Part shown: positions 17,192-25,465 of the stretch, in pieces
Numbering within the stretch: position 1 is the first letter of the stretch
How the letters are laid out: every line of letters starts with the position of its first letter
DNA from: Nocardia transvalensis NBRC 15921
GTDB taxonomy: Bacteria > Actinomycetota > Actinomycetes > Mycobacteriales > Mycobacteriaceae
Assembly: GCF_000308875.1 (NCBI RefSeq)
Contig: NZ_BAGL01000125.1
Span: 62,001 to 126,000 of the forward strand
DNA: 64,000 bases
Reading direction: 5' to 3'
Notes under the pieces: model-generated
Told to the model about the DNA's origin: nothing
Databases searched by the model: none
The model's input: only the letters and a program-made list of their open reading frames with translations
Made by a program: the position numbers and the translations under genes

Positions 17192-18025
17192 TCAGTCGAG
17201 AAACAGGTCCGGCGTGGGGTTCTCGCCGCCGCCGTAGGGCGTCAGGTCGTCGATGCCGGCGTAGAACGAGAGGGCGTCCGCGTCGAGGAAACAGTTGCCG
17301 GTGACCTTCCCGGCGGGGCGCGTCACGATCGCCAGCGCGGCGTCGGCCATGATCTGCGGGCTGCGGGACGCCGCGAGCTGCCGCTCGCCGTCGGGCATGT
17401 TGGCGACCGCCGAGGTGGCGATGAACGTCTGCGGCCACAGGCAGTTGAACGCGATTGCGGCGTCGGCGAATTCGGCCGCCCAGCCCTGGGACAGCAGGGT
17501 CATCCCGTACTTGGACAGCGTGTAGGCGGGATGCGCGCCGAGCCAGCGCGGATTCATGTTCACCGGCGGCGAGATGGTGAGCACGTGCGGGTTGGCCGCG
17601 TCGCGCAGATACGGCAGGCACGCCTGGGTCAGCAGGAACGTGCCGCGAATGTTGATGTCCTGCATCAGATCGAACTTCTTGGCCGACAGCTGCTCGGTGG
17701 GTTCGGTGGCGATGGCGCTCGCGTTGTTCACGCACAGGTCCACCCCGCCGAACCGCTCCACCGCGGTGTCCACCACGCGCCGGACGTCCGCCTCCTCGCG
17801 GACATCGCCGACCACCGCGGCCGCGCGGCCGCCCGCCGCCTCGATCTCCGCCGCGGCGGTGTGCACGGTGCCGGGCAGCCGCGGGTGCGGGTCGGCGGTC
17901 TTGGCGAGCAGGACCACGTTCGCGCCCTGCCGGGCGGCGGCGACGGCGATCGCCAGCCCGATACCGCGGCTCGCGCCGGATATCACCATCGTGCGGTCGG
18001 TCAACGGTCGATGCTGGTCGGACAT
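17192..18025 (-). CDS. Short-chain dehydrogenase/reductase, HSDL2-like
   Basis: The protein has 277 residues; the start at 18025 is preceded by GAGGAGTGTC. The NADP-binding GASRGIG is at about residues 17-23, NNAS near 105, and the catalytic YTLSK motif near 172. The serine position lies in TISPP. The C-terminal GNCFLDADALSFYAGIDDL resembles the HSDL2 group of SDRs with long C-termini. It probably oxidises or reduces a hydroxy/keto group on an acyl chain. It is the first gene of a two-gene leftward unit with the NtaA-type monooxygenase. Confidence 0.85.
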   Translation of the reverse strand: MSDQHRPLTDRTMVISGASRGIGLAIAVAAARQGANVVLLAKTADPHPRLPGTVHTAAAEIEAAGGRAAAVVGDVREEADVRRVVDTAVERFGGVDLCVNNASAIATEPTEQLSAKKFDLMQDINIRGTFLLTQACLPYLRDAANPHVLTISPPVNMNPRWLGAHPAYTLSKYGMTLLSQGWAAEFADAAIAFNCLWPQTFIATSAVANMPDGERQLAASRSPQIMADAALAIVTRPAGKVTGNCFLDADALSFYAGIDDLTPYGGGENPTPDLFLD

Positions 18026-18069
18026 GACACTCCTCGGGCCGGAACGCGCCTGTGAGCAGGCGTTCGCTA

Positions 18070-18092
18070 CCAATGGTATTGGCATTCTCGTT
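18070..18092. promoter_or_regulatory. Divergent promoter region with CCAAT-n3-ATTGG palindrome and one GAGAAT half-site
   Basis: CCAAT-GGT-ATTGG (18070-18082) is a perfect palindrome with the same three-base spacing and the same AATnnnATT core as the regulon sites. Immediately beside it is one consensus half-site, ATTCTC (18084-18089). It lies between the SDR and the mutase genes. This is a weak or variant member of the operator family. Confidence 0.4.
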
Positions 18093-18112
18093 TTCCGGAA
18101 GTAGCATATTCG

Positions 18113-19693
18113 ATGATGAACAATCACGTGTACACCTCGTCCGGGATCCCGCTGGAGCCGGTCTACGGGCCGGACGATCGGCGTGATGACCCGCCCCCGC
18201 CGGGGGCGTATCCGTTCACCCGGGGCAATTACTCCACCGGCTATCGCGGGCGGCTGTGGACCTTCCGGCAGTACTCCGGTTTCGGCACCGCCGAAGAGTC
18301 CAACCAGCGCTACCGCTACCTGCTGGAGCAGGGCGGCACCGGGCTGTCGGTCGCCCTCGACCTGCCCACCCAATGTGGTTACGACTCCGACGATCCGGAG
18401 TTCGGTGAGGAGGTGGGCCGGGTCGGCGTCGCCGTCGACACGCTCGCCGACGCCGAGGTGCTGTTCGACGGCATCCCGCTGGACAAGATCAGCACCAGCT
18501 TCACCATCAACGGCACCGCGGCCATCCTGCTGGCGTTCTACGTCGCGGCGGCGGAGAAGAAGGGCGTGCCGCGCGACAAGCTCACCGGCACGATCCAGAA
18601 CGACATCCTCAAGGAATACGCCTCGCGCGGCACCTGGATCTGGCCGCCGGAACCGTCGCTGCGGCTGATCGCCGACACCATCGAGTTCTGCGCGGCCGAG
18701 GTGCCGCGGTTCAACGCGATCTCGGTGGCGGGCGCGCACTTTCGCGACGCCGGCGCGAACGCGGTGCAGGAGATGGCGTTCACCCTCGCGGACGGCGTCA
18801 CGTACTGCGACACCGTGATCGCGCGCGGCCGGATGACCGTCGACCAGTTCGCGCCGCAGATCTCGTTCTTCTTCTACACCCACGGCGACTTCTTCGAGGA
18901 GGTCGCGAAATACCGTGCGGGACGGCGGCGCTGGGCCACCATCGTGCGCGAGCGCTACGGCGCGACGACCGACAAGGCGTCGATGTTCCGGTTCGGCTGT
19001 GTGGCCGGCGGCGCGTCGCTCTACGCCCCGCAGGCGCAGAACAATCTGGTCCGGGTGGCCTACGAATCGCTGGCCGCTGTGCTCGGGGGCGTGCAGTCGA
19101 TGTTCACCGCCGCGTGGGACGAGCCGTTCGCGCTGCCGAGCGAGGAGTCCGCGACGCTGGCGCTGCGGACCCAGCAGGTGCTCGCCTACGAGACGGGGGT
19201 GACCCGGGTGGCCGATCCGCTCGGCGGCTCGTATTTCGTGGAGTCCCTCACCGACGCCACCGAGGCCAAGATCATCGAGATCATGCGCGATCTGGAGCAG
19301 CACGGCGGCATGGTGCGGTGCATCGAGGACGGCTATCTCCAGGGCCTGATCGCGGACGAGGCGTACCGGCTGCATCAGGCGGTGGAGTCGGGCGAGCATC
19401 CGGTGGTCGGGGTGAACCGGTTCGTCTCCGACGAGCCCGCCCCCGATATCGGCACCTACGAATTGGACGCGGAAGGCCGCGACCGGCAGTTGAAGCGGCT
19501 GGCCCGGGTGAAGGCCGAGCGCGATTCCGCGGCGGTGCGCGACACCCTCACCGCGCTGTCGTTCGCCGCGGAGGGAGACGAGAATCTGATGCACCGCCTG
19601 ATCGACTGCGCCAACGCGTACTGCACGGTCGGCGAGATCACCGCGACGCTGAAATCGGTGTGGGGCGAGTTCCAGCAGCCGGTGGTGTTCTGA
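18113..19693 (+). CDS. Coenzyme B12-dependent acyl-CoA mutase, large (catalytic) subunit
   Basis: The 526-residue protein has the methylmalonyl-CoA mutase TIM barrel but lacks the B12-binding domain, which is encoded next door, as in isobutyryl-CoA and 2-hydroxyisobutyryl-CoA mutases. Substrate-site residues by motif: Tyr54 (RQYSGFG) and Arg172 (SRGTWIW) match the carboxylate-binding Tyr/Arg of methylmalonyl-CoA mutase, not the Phe/Gln or Ile of the other two. Gln162 (IQND) and His209 are kept, but the Tyr next to that His is Ala208 (VAGAHF), which should enlarge the pocket. Start: ATG 18113 or the adjacent 18116. Reaction: carbon-skeleton rearrangement of an unidentified, probably dicarboxylyl or bulky, CoA ester. 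Confidence 0.92.
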   Translation: MMNNHVYTSSGIPLEPVYGPDDRRDDPPPPGAYPFTRGNYSTGYRGRLWTFRQYSGFGTAEESNQRYRYLLEQGGTGLSVALDLPTQCGYDSDDPEFGEEVGRVGVAVDTLADAEVLFDGIPLDKISTSFTINGTAAILLAFYVAAAEKKGVPRDKLTGTIQNDILKEYASRGTWIWPPEPSLRLIADTIEFCAAEVPRFNAISVAGAHFRDAGANAVQEMAFTLADGVTYCDTVIARGRMTVDQFAPQISFFFYTHGDFFEEVAKYRAGRRRWATIVRERYGATTDKASMFRFGCVAGGASLYAPQAQNNLVRVAYESLAAVLGGVQSMFTAAWDEPFALPSEESATLALRTQQVLAYETGVTRVADPLGGSYFVESLTDATEAKIIEIMRDLEQHGGMVRCIEDGYLQGLIADEAYRLHQAVESGEHPVVGVNRFVSDEPAPDIGTYELDAEGRDRQLKRLARVKAERDSAAVRDTLTALSFAAEGDENLMHRLIDCANAYCTVGEITATLKSVWGEFQQPVVF

Positions 19694-20103
19694 TGACCGC
19701 CCCGTCGCCCGCGCGCGTCCTGGTCGCCAAGCCCGGCCTCGACGGCCACGACCGCGGCGCCAAGATCGTCGCCCGCACGCTGCGCGACGCCGGATTCGAG
19801 GTGGTGTACACCGGGATTCGCCAGCGCGTGGAGGACATCGTGTCGATCGCGCTGCAGGAGGATGTGGCGGTGGTCGGCCTCAGCATCCTCTCCGGCGCGC
19901 ACGTCGCGCTCACCACCCGCGTGGTCGACGCGTTGCGCGCGGCCGGTGCGGGCGATATCGCGGTGGTCGTGGGCGGCACCATCCCGCAGGCCGATGTGCC
20001 GCGCCTGACGGAAGCCGGTGCGGCCGCGGTCTTTCCGACGAGTACGCCGCTGGACACGCTCGTCACCGAGATCCGCAAGCTGACCGGAACCACCGGCGCA
20101 TGA
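19693..20103 (+). CDS. Acyl-CoA mutase small subunit, B12-binding
   Basis: The protein has 136 residues and overlaps the large-subunit stop (TGATG). It carries the base-off cobalamin motif GLDGHDRGAK (D-x-H-x-x-G, about 16-25), then GLSILSGAH and VVVGGTIP, all of which line the nucleotide tail pocket. The histidine in DGHDRG is the lower cobalt ligand. It must pair with the 526-residue subunit. A MeaB-type reactivation GTPase is encoded at 29748-30653 in the same region. Confidence 0.95.
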   Translation: MTAPSPARVLVAKPGLDGHDRGAKIVARTLRDAGFEVVYTGIRQRVEDIVSIALQEDVAVVGLSILSGAHVALTTRVVDALRAAGAGDIAVVVGGTIPQADVPRLTEAGAAAVFPTSTPLDTLVTEIRKLTGTTGA

Positions 20104-20140
20104 ACCGCCGGGCCTCGAATTCACGCAGTTGGGAGACGCA

Positions 20141-21097
20141 GTGCGCATCGGAGTGATGATCGGGCCGGAGAAGGGTGACTCCGCGCGCAAACTGGACCGG
20201 ATGTTGCGCGATATCGAGTGGGCCGAATCCGCGGGCCTGGATACCGCGTGGATCCCGCAGGTGCCCAACGACTTCGACGCGTTGATCACCATCGCGGCCA
20301 TGGGGCTGCGGACCTCGCGGATCGAATTGGGTACCGCGGTCGTGCCGCTCCAGGCGCAGCACCCGGTCGCCCTTGCGCGCCAGGCGCTTTCGGCGCAGGC
20401 GGCCGCCGCGGGACGGCTGGCGCTGGGCGTCGGGCCGTCGCACCACTGGATCGTCCGCGACATGCTGGGCCTGCCCTACGACCGGCCCGCCGCCTACACC
20501 CGCGACTATCTCGACGTGCTGAATACCGCCCTGCGCGGCCCGGGTCCGGTGGACGTGGAGAACGAGACCTTCACCGTGCACAATCCGCTCGCGCTGGGTC
20601 CGGTGGCGCCGGTGCCGGTCTTCGTCGCCGCGCTCGGACCGGTCATGCTGCGGATCGCGGGGGAGCGGGCCGACGGCACCGTCCTGTGGATGGCCGACGA
20701 ACGGGCCATCGCGGACCACATCGCGCCCAAGATCACCAAGGCGGCCGCCGACGCCGGGCGTCCGGCCCCGCGTATCGTCGCCGGTCTCCCCGTATGCCTG
20801 TGTGCCACAAGCGAAATCGACGCGGCCAGGACACGCGCCAACCGCATCCTGGGCGAGGCCGAGGTATCCCCCAACTACCAGCGCCTCCTGGAACAGGGCG
20901 ACGCCCGCGACATCGGCGACCTCTGCCTCGCGGGCGACGAGGACACCATCGCCGCGGGCCTGCGCCGCTACACCGAGGCCGGCGCCACAGATCTGTCGGT
21001 GCGACTGCTCCCGATCGGCGACACCCGCGACGAACTCGTCGCCTCCAAACGCCGCACCCGCGACACGATCGCCCGCCTGGCCGCTGAGTTGCGGTGA
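20141..21097 (+). CDS. LLM-class F420-dependent oxidoreductase
   Basis: The protein has 318 residues from GTG 20141, chosen because GGGAGA lies 4-10 bases upstream and the product then begins with the family's first strand VRIGVMIG; a TTG at 20129 is the alternative. The pattern IELGTAVVPLQAQHP, then ALGVGPSHHWIVRDMLGLPY, belongs to the bacterial luciferase-like F420 group common in mycolic-acid actinobacteria. It should transfer hydride with cofactor F420 or flavin. It lies between the mutase genes and a CoA-transferase on the same strand, so it probably acts on the same pathway. Confidence 0.85.
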   Translation: MRIGVMIGPEKGDSARKLDRMLRDIEWAESAGLDTAWIPQVPNDFDALITIAAMGLRTSRIELGTAVVPLQAQHPVALARQALSAQAAAAGRLALGVGPSHHWIVRDMLGLPYDRPAAYTRDYLDVLNTALRGPGPVDVENETFTVHNPLALGPVAPVPVFVAALGPVMLRIAGERADGTVLWMADERAIADHIAPKITKAAADAGRPAPRIVAGLPVCLCATSEIDAARTRANRILGEAEVSPNYQRLLEQGDARDIGDLCLAGDEDTIAAGLRRYTEAGATDLSVRLLPIGDTRDELVASKRRTRDTIARLAAELR

Positions 21098-21101
21098 GCA
21101 C

Positions 21102-22154
21102 ATGCCTCCCACCGATTCCGGGGCCGGGCCGCTGGCTGGAATTCGCATTCTCGAGGTCGGCACCATGCTCGCCGGGCCTTATGCCACGATGATGCTGGCC
21201 GATCTCGGGGCCGAGGTCACCAAGCTGGAACCGGTGAGCGGTGACATTTCCCGGCAGGTGAGCGACAGCTACTTCGCTAGTCTCAACCGCGGAAAGCGCA
21301 GTGTGCGTATCGATCTGGGTAGCGAGGGCGGGCGGGCGCGCCTGGGTGAACTCGTGGCGGGGTCGCATGCGCTGCTGGTGAATTTGAAGCCGTCGGCGAT
21401 CCGGCGGCTCGGGCTGACCTATGACGCGTTGCGGGAGTTCAACGAGAAGATCGTGTGCGTGGCGATCACCGGCTACGGACTGCGCGGCGGTGACGACCCC
21501 GCCTTCGACTACGTGATCCAGGCGGCCGCCGGGATCGCCGCTCTCACAGGCGATCCCGAAGGGCCGCCGACGCTGCCGGGCTACTCCTCGGCGGACAACT
21601 CCACCGGGCTCACCGCGGCGCTGGGCCTGCTGGCGCAGATCGTCTCCGGGCGCGGCGGGCAGATCGACGTCTCGCTCTACGAGGTCATGCTCTCCCAGCT
21701 CAACTATCACGCCGCCGCGTATCTCAACGACGGGAAGCGGCCGCGGCGCCGGCCGTTCGGCGCGCACTCGTATTACGTTCCCGCGCAGATCTTCCCGACC
21801 GCCGAGGGTTACCTGGCGCTGTTCGTCACCCACGACGGCTTCTGGAAGAGTTTCGCGGCCGAGGCGGGCGTCACCGGATTCGAGCGGATGGCCGACCGGG
21901 CCGCGCACCGCGCCGAGGTGCTGGAGGCGGTCACCGCGGCCCTGGCCGCCGATACCGCGACCGGCTGGGAGGCCCGGCTGCGGCCACTCGGCATCCCGGC
22001 CGCGGCGGTCCGGGAACTCCCAGAGGCGCTGGACACCAGTCTGGACACCGTTGTCACCGCAGGGGAGTATCGACTGGTCGGCAACCCGATCCGGGTCACC
22101 GGGTATCGGCCCGAGTACGGGCCGCCGCCGCGGTTGGGCGAGCACGACGACTGA
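21102..22154 (+). CDS. Family III (CaiB/BaiF) CoA-transferase
   Basis: The 350-residue single-domain enzyme starts four bases after the preceding stop. It contains LAGIRILEVGTMLAGPYATMM at the N-terminus (first 20 residues of this run diagnose the family) and the catalytic Asp165 (YSSADNSTG). The protein is a little short for the family. It would activate a carboxylic acid by CoA transfer in the mutase operon. Confidence 0.9.
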   Translation: MPPTDSGAGPLAGIRILEVGTMLAGPYATMMLADLGAEVTKLEPVSGDISRQVSDSYFASLNRGKRSVRIDLGSEGGRARLGELVAGSHALLVNLKPSAIRRLGLTYDALREFNEKIVCVAITGYGLRGGDDPAFDYVIQAAAGIAALTGDPEGPPTLPGYSSADNSTGLTAALGLLAQIVSGRGGQIDVSLYEVMLSQLNYHAAAYLNDGKRPRRRPFGAHSYYVPAQIFPTAEGYLALFVTHDGFWKSFAAEAGVTGFERMADRAAHRAEVLEAVTAALAADTATGWEARLRPLGIPAAAVRELPEALDTSLDTVVTAGEYRLVGNPIRVTGYRPEYGPPPRLGEHDD

Positions 22155-22172
22155 GACACAGTCGCAGCGAGA

Positions 22173-22307
22173 GGAGCCCGCGGCCGCCTGGGAACTCCGG
22201 ACGATATCGCCGCCGCTGCGGCCTTCCTGGTCGACGGCGGGGCGGTGGCGGCCTCGCTGAGCGCCGCGGCGAGTGCGGCGGCCCAGCGCGCGGCCGCTCA
22301 CTCGTAG
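22173..22307 (+). pseudogene. Possible C-terminal remnant of an SDR gene
   Basis: Directly after the CoA-transferase stop, in the same frame, the DNA reads RGRLGTPDDIAAAAAFLVDG followed by an alanine-rich tail and a stop at 22305-22307. GRLGTPDDIA-AAFLV is the typical C-terminal segment of FabG-like SDRs. No start, Rossmann motif or catalytic tetrad is present, so it would be a decayed fragment. Chance similarity in an alanine-rich high-GC sequence cannot be excluded. Confidence 0.35.
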
Positions 22308-23368
22308 TCGACGGTGATCGACTCCGTCTCCGGAACCGCCTGGCAGGTCAGGACGTAACCGTCGTCCAGCTCGTCGTCGGTCAGGGCATTGTTCTGCCGC
22401 AGCGACGCGCTGCCCTCGGTTACCTTGGCGATACAGGTGGCGCAGTTGCCCTGCTCGCAGGAGAAGGGAGGCGTCAGCCCCGCCCGCCGAGCGCTCTCCA
22501 GCAGGGTCTCACCGTCCTTGCGCGGCACGGTCTTCTTCTTACGGTTCAACAAGATCGTGACAGTGCCGGGCGTGCTGCTCGCCGTCGCCGCACCCGCTGT
22601 CCCCTCCGTCGCGACCGGCGTCCCGCTCTCCATTTTTCCGGCATGCTCTTGGCCGGAATCCTCCGGCACCGGCACCGGCGCCGGCGCCCCGAACCGCTCG
22701 CTGTACACCAGCCCCGGCCCCGGCAGCGCCAGCTCCACCATCTCCATGAAAGCCTCAGGGCCGCAGACATAGTGGTCGGCGCCGCCGTCCGGGCCGACGA
22801 ACGCCCGCACCGCGGCGGCATCGAGAAAACCGCCGTCGGCATCCAGATGCCGCACCACCTCCAGCCGGCCGGGGTACTCCCTGACCAGCTCGGCCAGCAC
22901 CGTCTCGAAGATCATCGAGTCGGCGTCGCGGTCCGCGCACAGCAGCCGCACCTGCCGCCCCGTGGTGGCCAGCGCGCATTTGGTCAGCGACAGAATCGGC
23001 GTGATACCGCTGCCGCCGCTGTAGCCGAGCAGCGGGACATCGGTCTCGCGCAGGCAGAACCGCCCGGCCGCGCCGGACATCTGGACCTCGTCGCCCTCGG
23101 TCAGATTGTCCAGCATCCAGTTCGACACCTTGCCGCCCGGAACGCGTTTCACCGTCGTCATCAGCTCGGTGTCGGTCTCCGGCGCGCTGGACATCGAATA
23201 GGAGCGGAACAGCGCGGTACCGTCCACCGGCACCCGGAACGTGCAGAACTGTCCGGCCCGGTAGGTGATCGGACCGTCGTGCGGCGCCAGCACGAATGTG
23301 CGGGCGTCGACGCTCTCCTTCACGATCCGGGTCACGGTCGCCCGTTGGAAAAACGAGGGTCTCGCCAT
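22298..23368 (-). CDS. FAD/[2Fe-2S] oxygenase reductase (KshB/PaaE type)
   Basis: The protein has 356 residues. ATG 23368 is preferred over ATG 23377 because AGGAGG lies nine bases upstream of it and directly abuts the other. Domains: FAD-binding (RSYSMSS, 56-62), NAD-binding (GYSGGSGITPILS, 115-127) and a C-terminal plant-type ferredoxin with Cys304, Cys309, Cys312 and Cys342. It supplies electrons to a Rieske oxygenase; candidates are those at 37457 and 63007. Oddity: residues 237-246 (DSGQEHAGKM) in the interdomain linker are encoded by a dispersed hairpin repeat. Confidence 0.92.
   Translation of the reverse strand: MARPSFFQRATVTRIVKESVDARTFVLAPHDGPITYRAGQFCTFRVPVDGTALFRSYSMSSAPETDTELMTTVKRVPGGKVSNWMLDNLTEGDEVQMSGAAGRFCLRETDVPLLGYSGGSGITPILSLTKCALATTGRQVRLLCADRDADSMIFETVLAELVREYPGRLEVVRHLDADGGFLDAAAVRAFVGPDGGADHYVCGPEAFMEMVELALPGPGLVYSERFGAPAPVPVPEDSGQEHAGKMESGTPVATEGTAGAATASSTPGTVTILLNRKKKTVPRKDGETLLESARRAGLTPPFSCEQGNCATCIAKVTEGSASLRQNNALTDDELDDGYVLTCQAVPETESITVDYE
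22630..22660. repeat. Dispersed hairpin repeat, copy 2, inside a coding sequence
   Basis: These 31 bases start CCATTTTTCCGGCATGC and end GGCCGGAATC, matching the copies at 47614-47689 almost base for base. The copy lies in frame in the linker of the reductase gene, between the NAD-binding and ferredoxin domains. Confidence 0.8.
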
Positions 23369-23404
23369 GAACCGCATCCTCCTGGTAGATAGATTCTAGT
23401 AAGA

Positions 23405-23421
23405 TGAGAATTACATTCTCA
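23405..23421. promoter_or_regulatory. GAGAAT palindrome, site 2 (reductase/FadE divergent promoter)
   Basis: TGAGAAT-TAC-ATTCTCA is a perfect 7+3+7 palindrome. It lies 36 bp before the reductase start and 64 bp before the FadE start. Confidence 0.85.
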
Positions 23422-23485
23422 CTCACGAGACGGGATCTCTCAATATGTTCTGGAGCACCGGTTCGCCGAGCCCCCGAGGAGCGCT

Positions 23486-24388
23486 ATGGATGTCCGCCTG
23501 AGCAGCGAGCAGCGGCAACTGCGTGATGCCGCCGCCAAATTGGCCGATGATCTGGGCCCCGGCTCGGTCGCCGACCTGGACGACGAGGTCCGCCGCGCCC
23601 GGCTGGAGCGCGCGGTGGGCACCGCGGGCTGGCGGACATTGCGGACCGACGGCGCGTCCGGCGTCGAGGTCGCGATCGTGGCCGAGGAATTCGGGCGCGG
23701 CCTGGTCGATGTCGCCTTCCTCGGCCCGGTGCTCGCCGACGGTCTGCGCACCCTGCCCGAAGGTGAGCGCGGCTGGACGATCGGGATCGGCGACCGTGCC
23801 GTCGACGCGCGCGGCAGCAGTCGCGCGGCGATCGTCGACGGCGTGCGCATCCGGTCGGCGGCCCTCGGCCGGGTGGCGCCCGGCGCCGACCTGACCCGGC
23901 AGTCCGCGACGCTGACGGGCGAGGTCGAGGAGGTCGGGGAGCTGCCGGCCGACGAGGCGGTGCGCTGGCAGGCGCTGGCCGTCACCGCGACCACCGCCGA
24001 TCTGCTCGGAACCGCCCGCGGCGCACAGGATCTGGCGGTCGACTACGCGAAGGTGCGCGAGCAGTACGGCAGCAGCATCGGCTCGTACCAGGCCGTGGCA
24101 CATATCCTGGCCGAGAACCAGGCGTTGATCGAGGGCGCGATCAGCGTGCTGCGGCACGCGGCGTGGGCGGTCGACGATCTGACTCCCGCGGCGGCGCTGG
24201 AGGCGGCGCGCATCGCCAAGGTCTACACCGCGCGCGTGGCCCGCACCGTCTGCGAGGCGTCCATCCAGGTCCACGGCGGCATCGGCAATACCTGGGACTG
24301 CCTGGCGCACGTCTTCCTGCGCCGCGCGCTGGTCTCGACCGAACTGTTCCCGGTCTCGTTGAAGGAGATAGATCTTGGACTTTCGTGA
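23486..24388 (+). CDS. Acyl-CoA dehydrogenase, short subunit of a heteromeric pair
   Basis: The protein has 300 residues, shorter than the usual 380. The C-terminal dehydrogenase domain is recognisable (KVREQYGSSIGSYQAVAHIL and QVHGGIGNTWDCLAHVFLRR), while the N-terminal and middle domains are reduced. Mycobacterial steroid-degradation FadEs work as alpha2beta2 pairs encoded by adjacent genes, one short and one long. This gene overlaps the full-length FadE by 14 bp, fitting that scheme. Reaction: alpha,beta-desaturation of a CoA ester, probably bulky. Confidence 0.88.
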   Translation: MDVRLSSEQRQLRDAAAKLADDLGPGSVADLDDEVRRARLERAVGTAGWRTLRTDGASGVEVAIVAEEFGRGLVDVAFLGPVLADGLRTLPEGERGWTIGIGDRAVDARGSSRAAIVDGVRIRSAALGRVAPGADLTRQSATLTGEVEEVGELPADEAVRWQALAVTATTADLLGTARGAQDLAVDYAKVREQYGSSIGSYQAVAHILAENQALIEGAISVLRHAAWAVDDLTPAAALEAARIAKVYTARVARTVCEASIQVHGGIGNTWDCLAHVFLRRALVSTELFPVSLKEIDLGLS

Positions 24389-25463
24389 TTCCCCGCAGGA
24401 GGCCGAGTTCCGGGCGCGGCTGCGCGACTGGCTGGCCGAGACCGCGGGCCGCTTCCCGACCTCCGGCGACGAGTACTGGGCGCGGCAGGGCGAATGGCAT
24501 CAGGCGCTGTACGAGGCGGGATTCTTCGGCTCGTCGTGGCCGAAGGAGTTCGGCGGCCACGAACTGCCGCCGGTCTTCGACGTGATCGTCGACGAGGAAC
24601 TGGCCCTCGCGGGAGCCCCGCCCCGGCCGAGCCTCGGTTATCTCGTGCAGGGCTTGGGCCGGCACGGCAGCAAGGAACTGCAACAGCGGTTCCTGCCCGG
24701 CATGATCAACGGCACCGAACGCTGGTGCCAGGGATTCAGCGAACCGGGCGCGGGCTCGGACCTGGCCTCGCTGACCACCACGGCCACCCGCGACGGCGAC
24801 GACTACGTCATCCACGGCCACAAGATCTGGACCAGCTACTCCGATGTCGCGGACTGGTGCCTGCTGCTGGCCCGCACCGACCCGGATGTGCCGCGGCACA
24901 AAGGCATTTCGGCGTTCATCATCGCGATGAAACAGCCGGGTGTGGAGCAGCGGCCGCTGAAGATGATCAGCGGCGTCACCCGCGAGTTCGGGCAGGTGCA
25001 CTTCGACGGGGCCAGGGTGCCCGCGGATCAACTGGTCGGCGCACCCGGCGACGGCTGGAAGATGGCCATGACCGTGGTCGGGCACGAACGCGAGCCCTCC
25101 ACACTCGGCTACGCGGCGCGGTACGGAAAGCTGGTGCGGCAGTTGGCCTCCCGGCTGGACGGGCCGCCGCCCGAGGAGCTGGCGTGGGCGGCGGTGCAGA
25201 CGGAGATGCTGCGGCTGCACGTGCGCCGGCGGCTGTCCGAACAGCTCGACGGCGTGGTGCACGGCCCCGACGGATCGCTCGACAAATTGCTCATGACCTG
25301 GGTGGACCAGTCGGTCGGCCACGCGGCGCTCGCGGTCACCGGCACCGAGGACCCCGAACTGCTCGGCAGCTACTTCTACAGCCGCGCGCAGAGCGTGATG
25401 GGCGGCACCTCGCAGATCCAGAAGAACATCATCGCCTCCCGCATCCTCGGACTAGGAGTCTGA
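24375..25463 (+). CDS. Acyl-CoA dehydrogenase, long subunit of the pair
   Basis: The protein has 362 residues from TTG 24375, which has GGAG seven bases upstream and overlaps the preceding gene. It contains the substrate/FAD segment WCQGFSEPGAGSDLASL and the C-terminal SVMGGTSQIQKNIIASRILG. It is expected to bind FAD together with the short subunit. A crotonase gene follows after two bases, the usual next step. Confidence 0.92.
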   Translation: MDFRDSPQEAEFRARLRDWLAETAGRFPTSGDEYWARQGEWHQALYEAGFFGSSWPKEFGGHELPPVFDVIVDEELALAGAPPRPSLGYLVQGLGRHGSKELQQRFLPGMINGTERWCQGFSEPGAGSDLASLTTTATRDGDDYVIHGHKIWTSYSDVADWCLLLARTDPDVPRHKGISAFIIAMKQPGVEQRPLKMISGVTREFGQVHFDGARVPADQLVGAPGDGWKMAMTVVGHEREPSTLGYAARYGKLVRQLASRLDGPPPEELAWAAVQTEMLRLHVRRRLSEQLDGVVHGPDGSLDKLLMTWVDQSVGHAALAVTGTEDPELLGSYFYSRAQSVMGGTSQIQKNIIASRILGLGV

Positions 25464-25465
25464 CC

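Noticed and set aside
18113..20103. Assignment as 2-hydroxyisobutyryl-CoA or isobutyryl-CoA mutase because of the separate subunits
   Set aside because: The substrate-site residues (Tyr54, Arg172) follow the methylmalonyl-CoA mutase pattern, so the name was left open.
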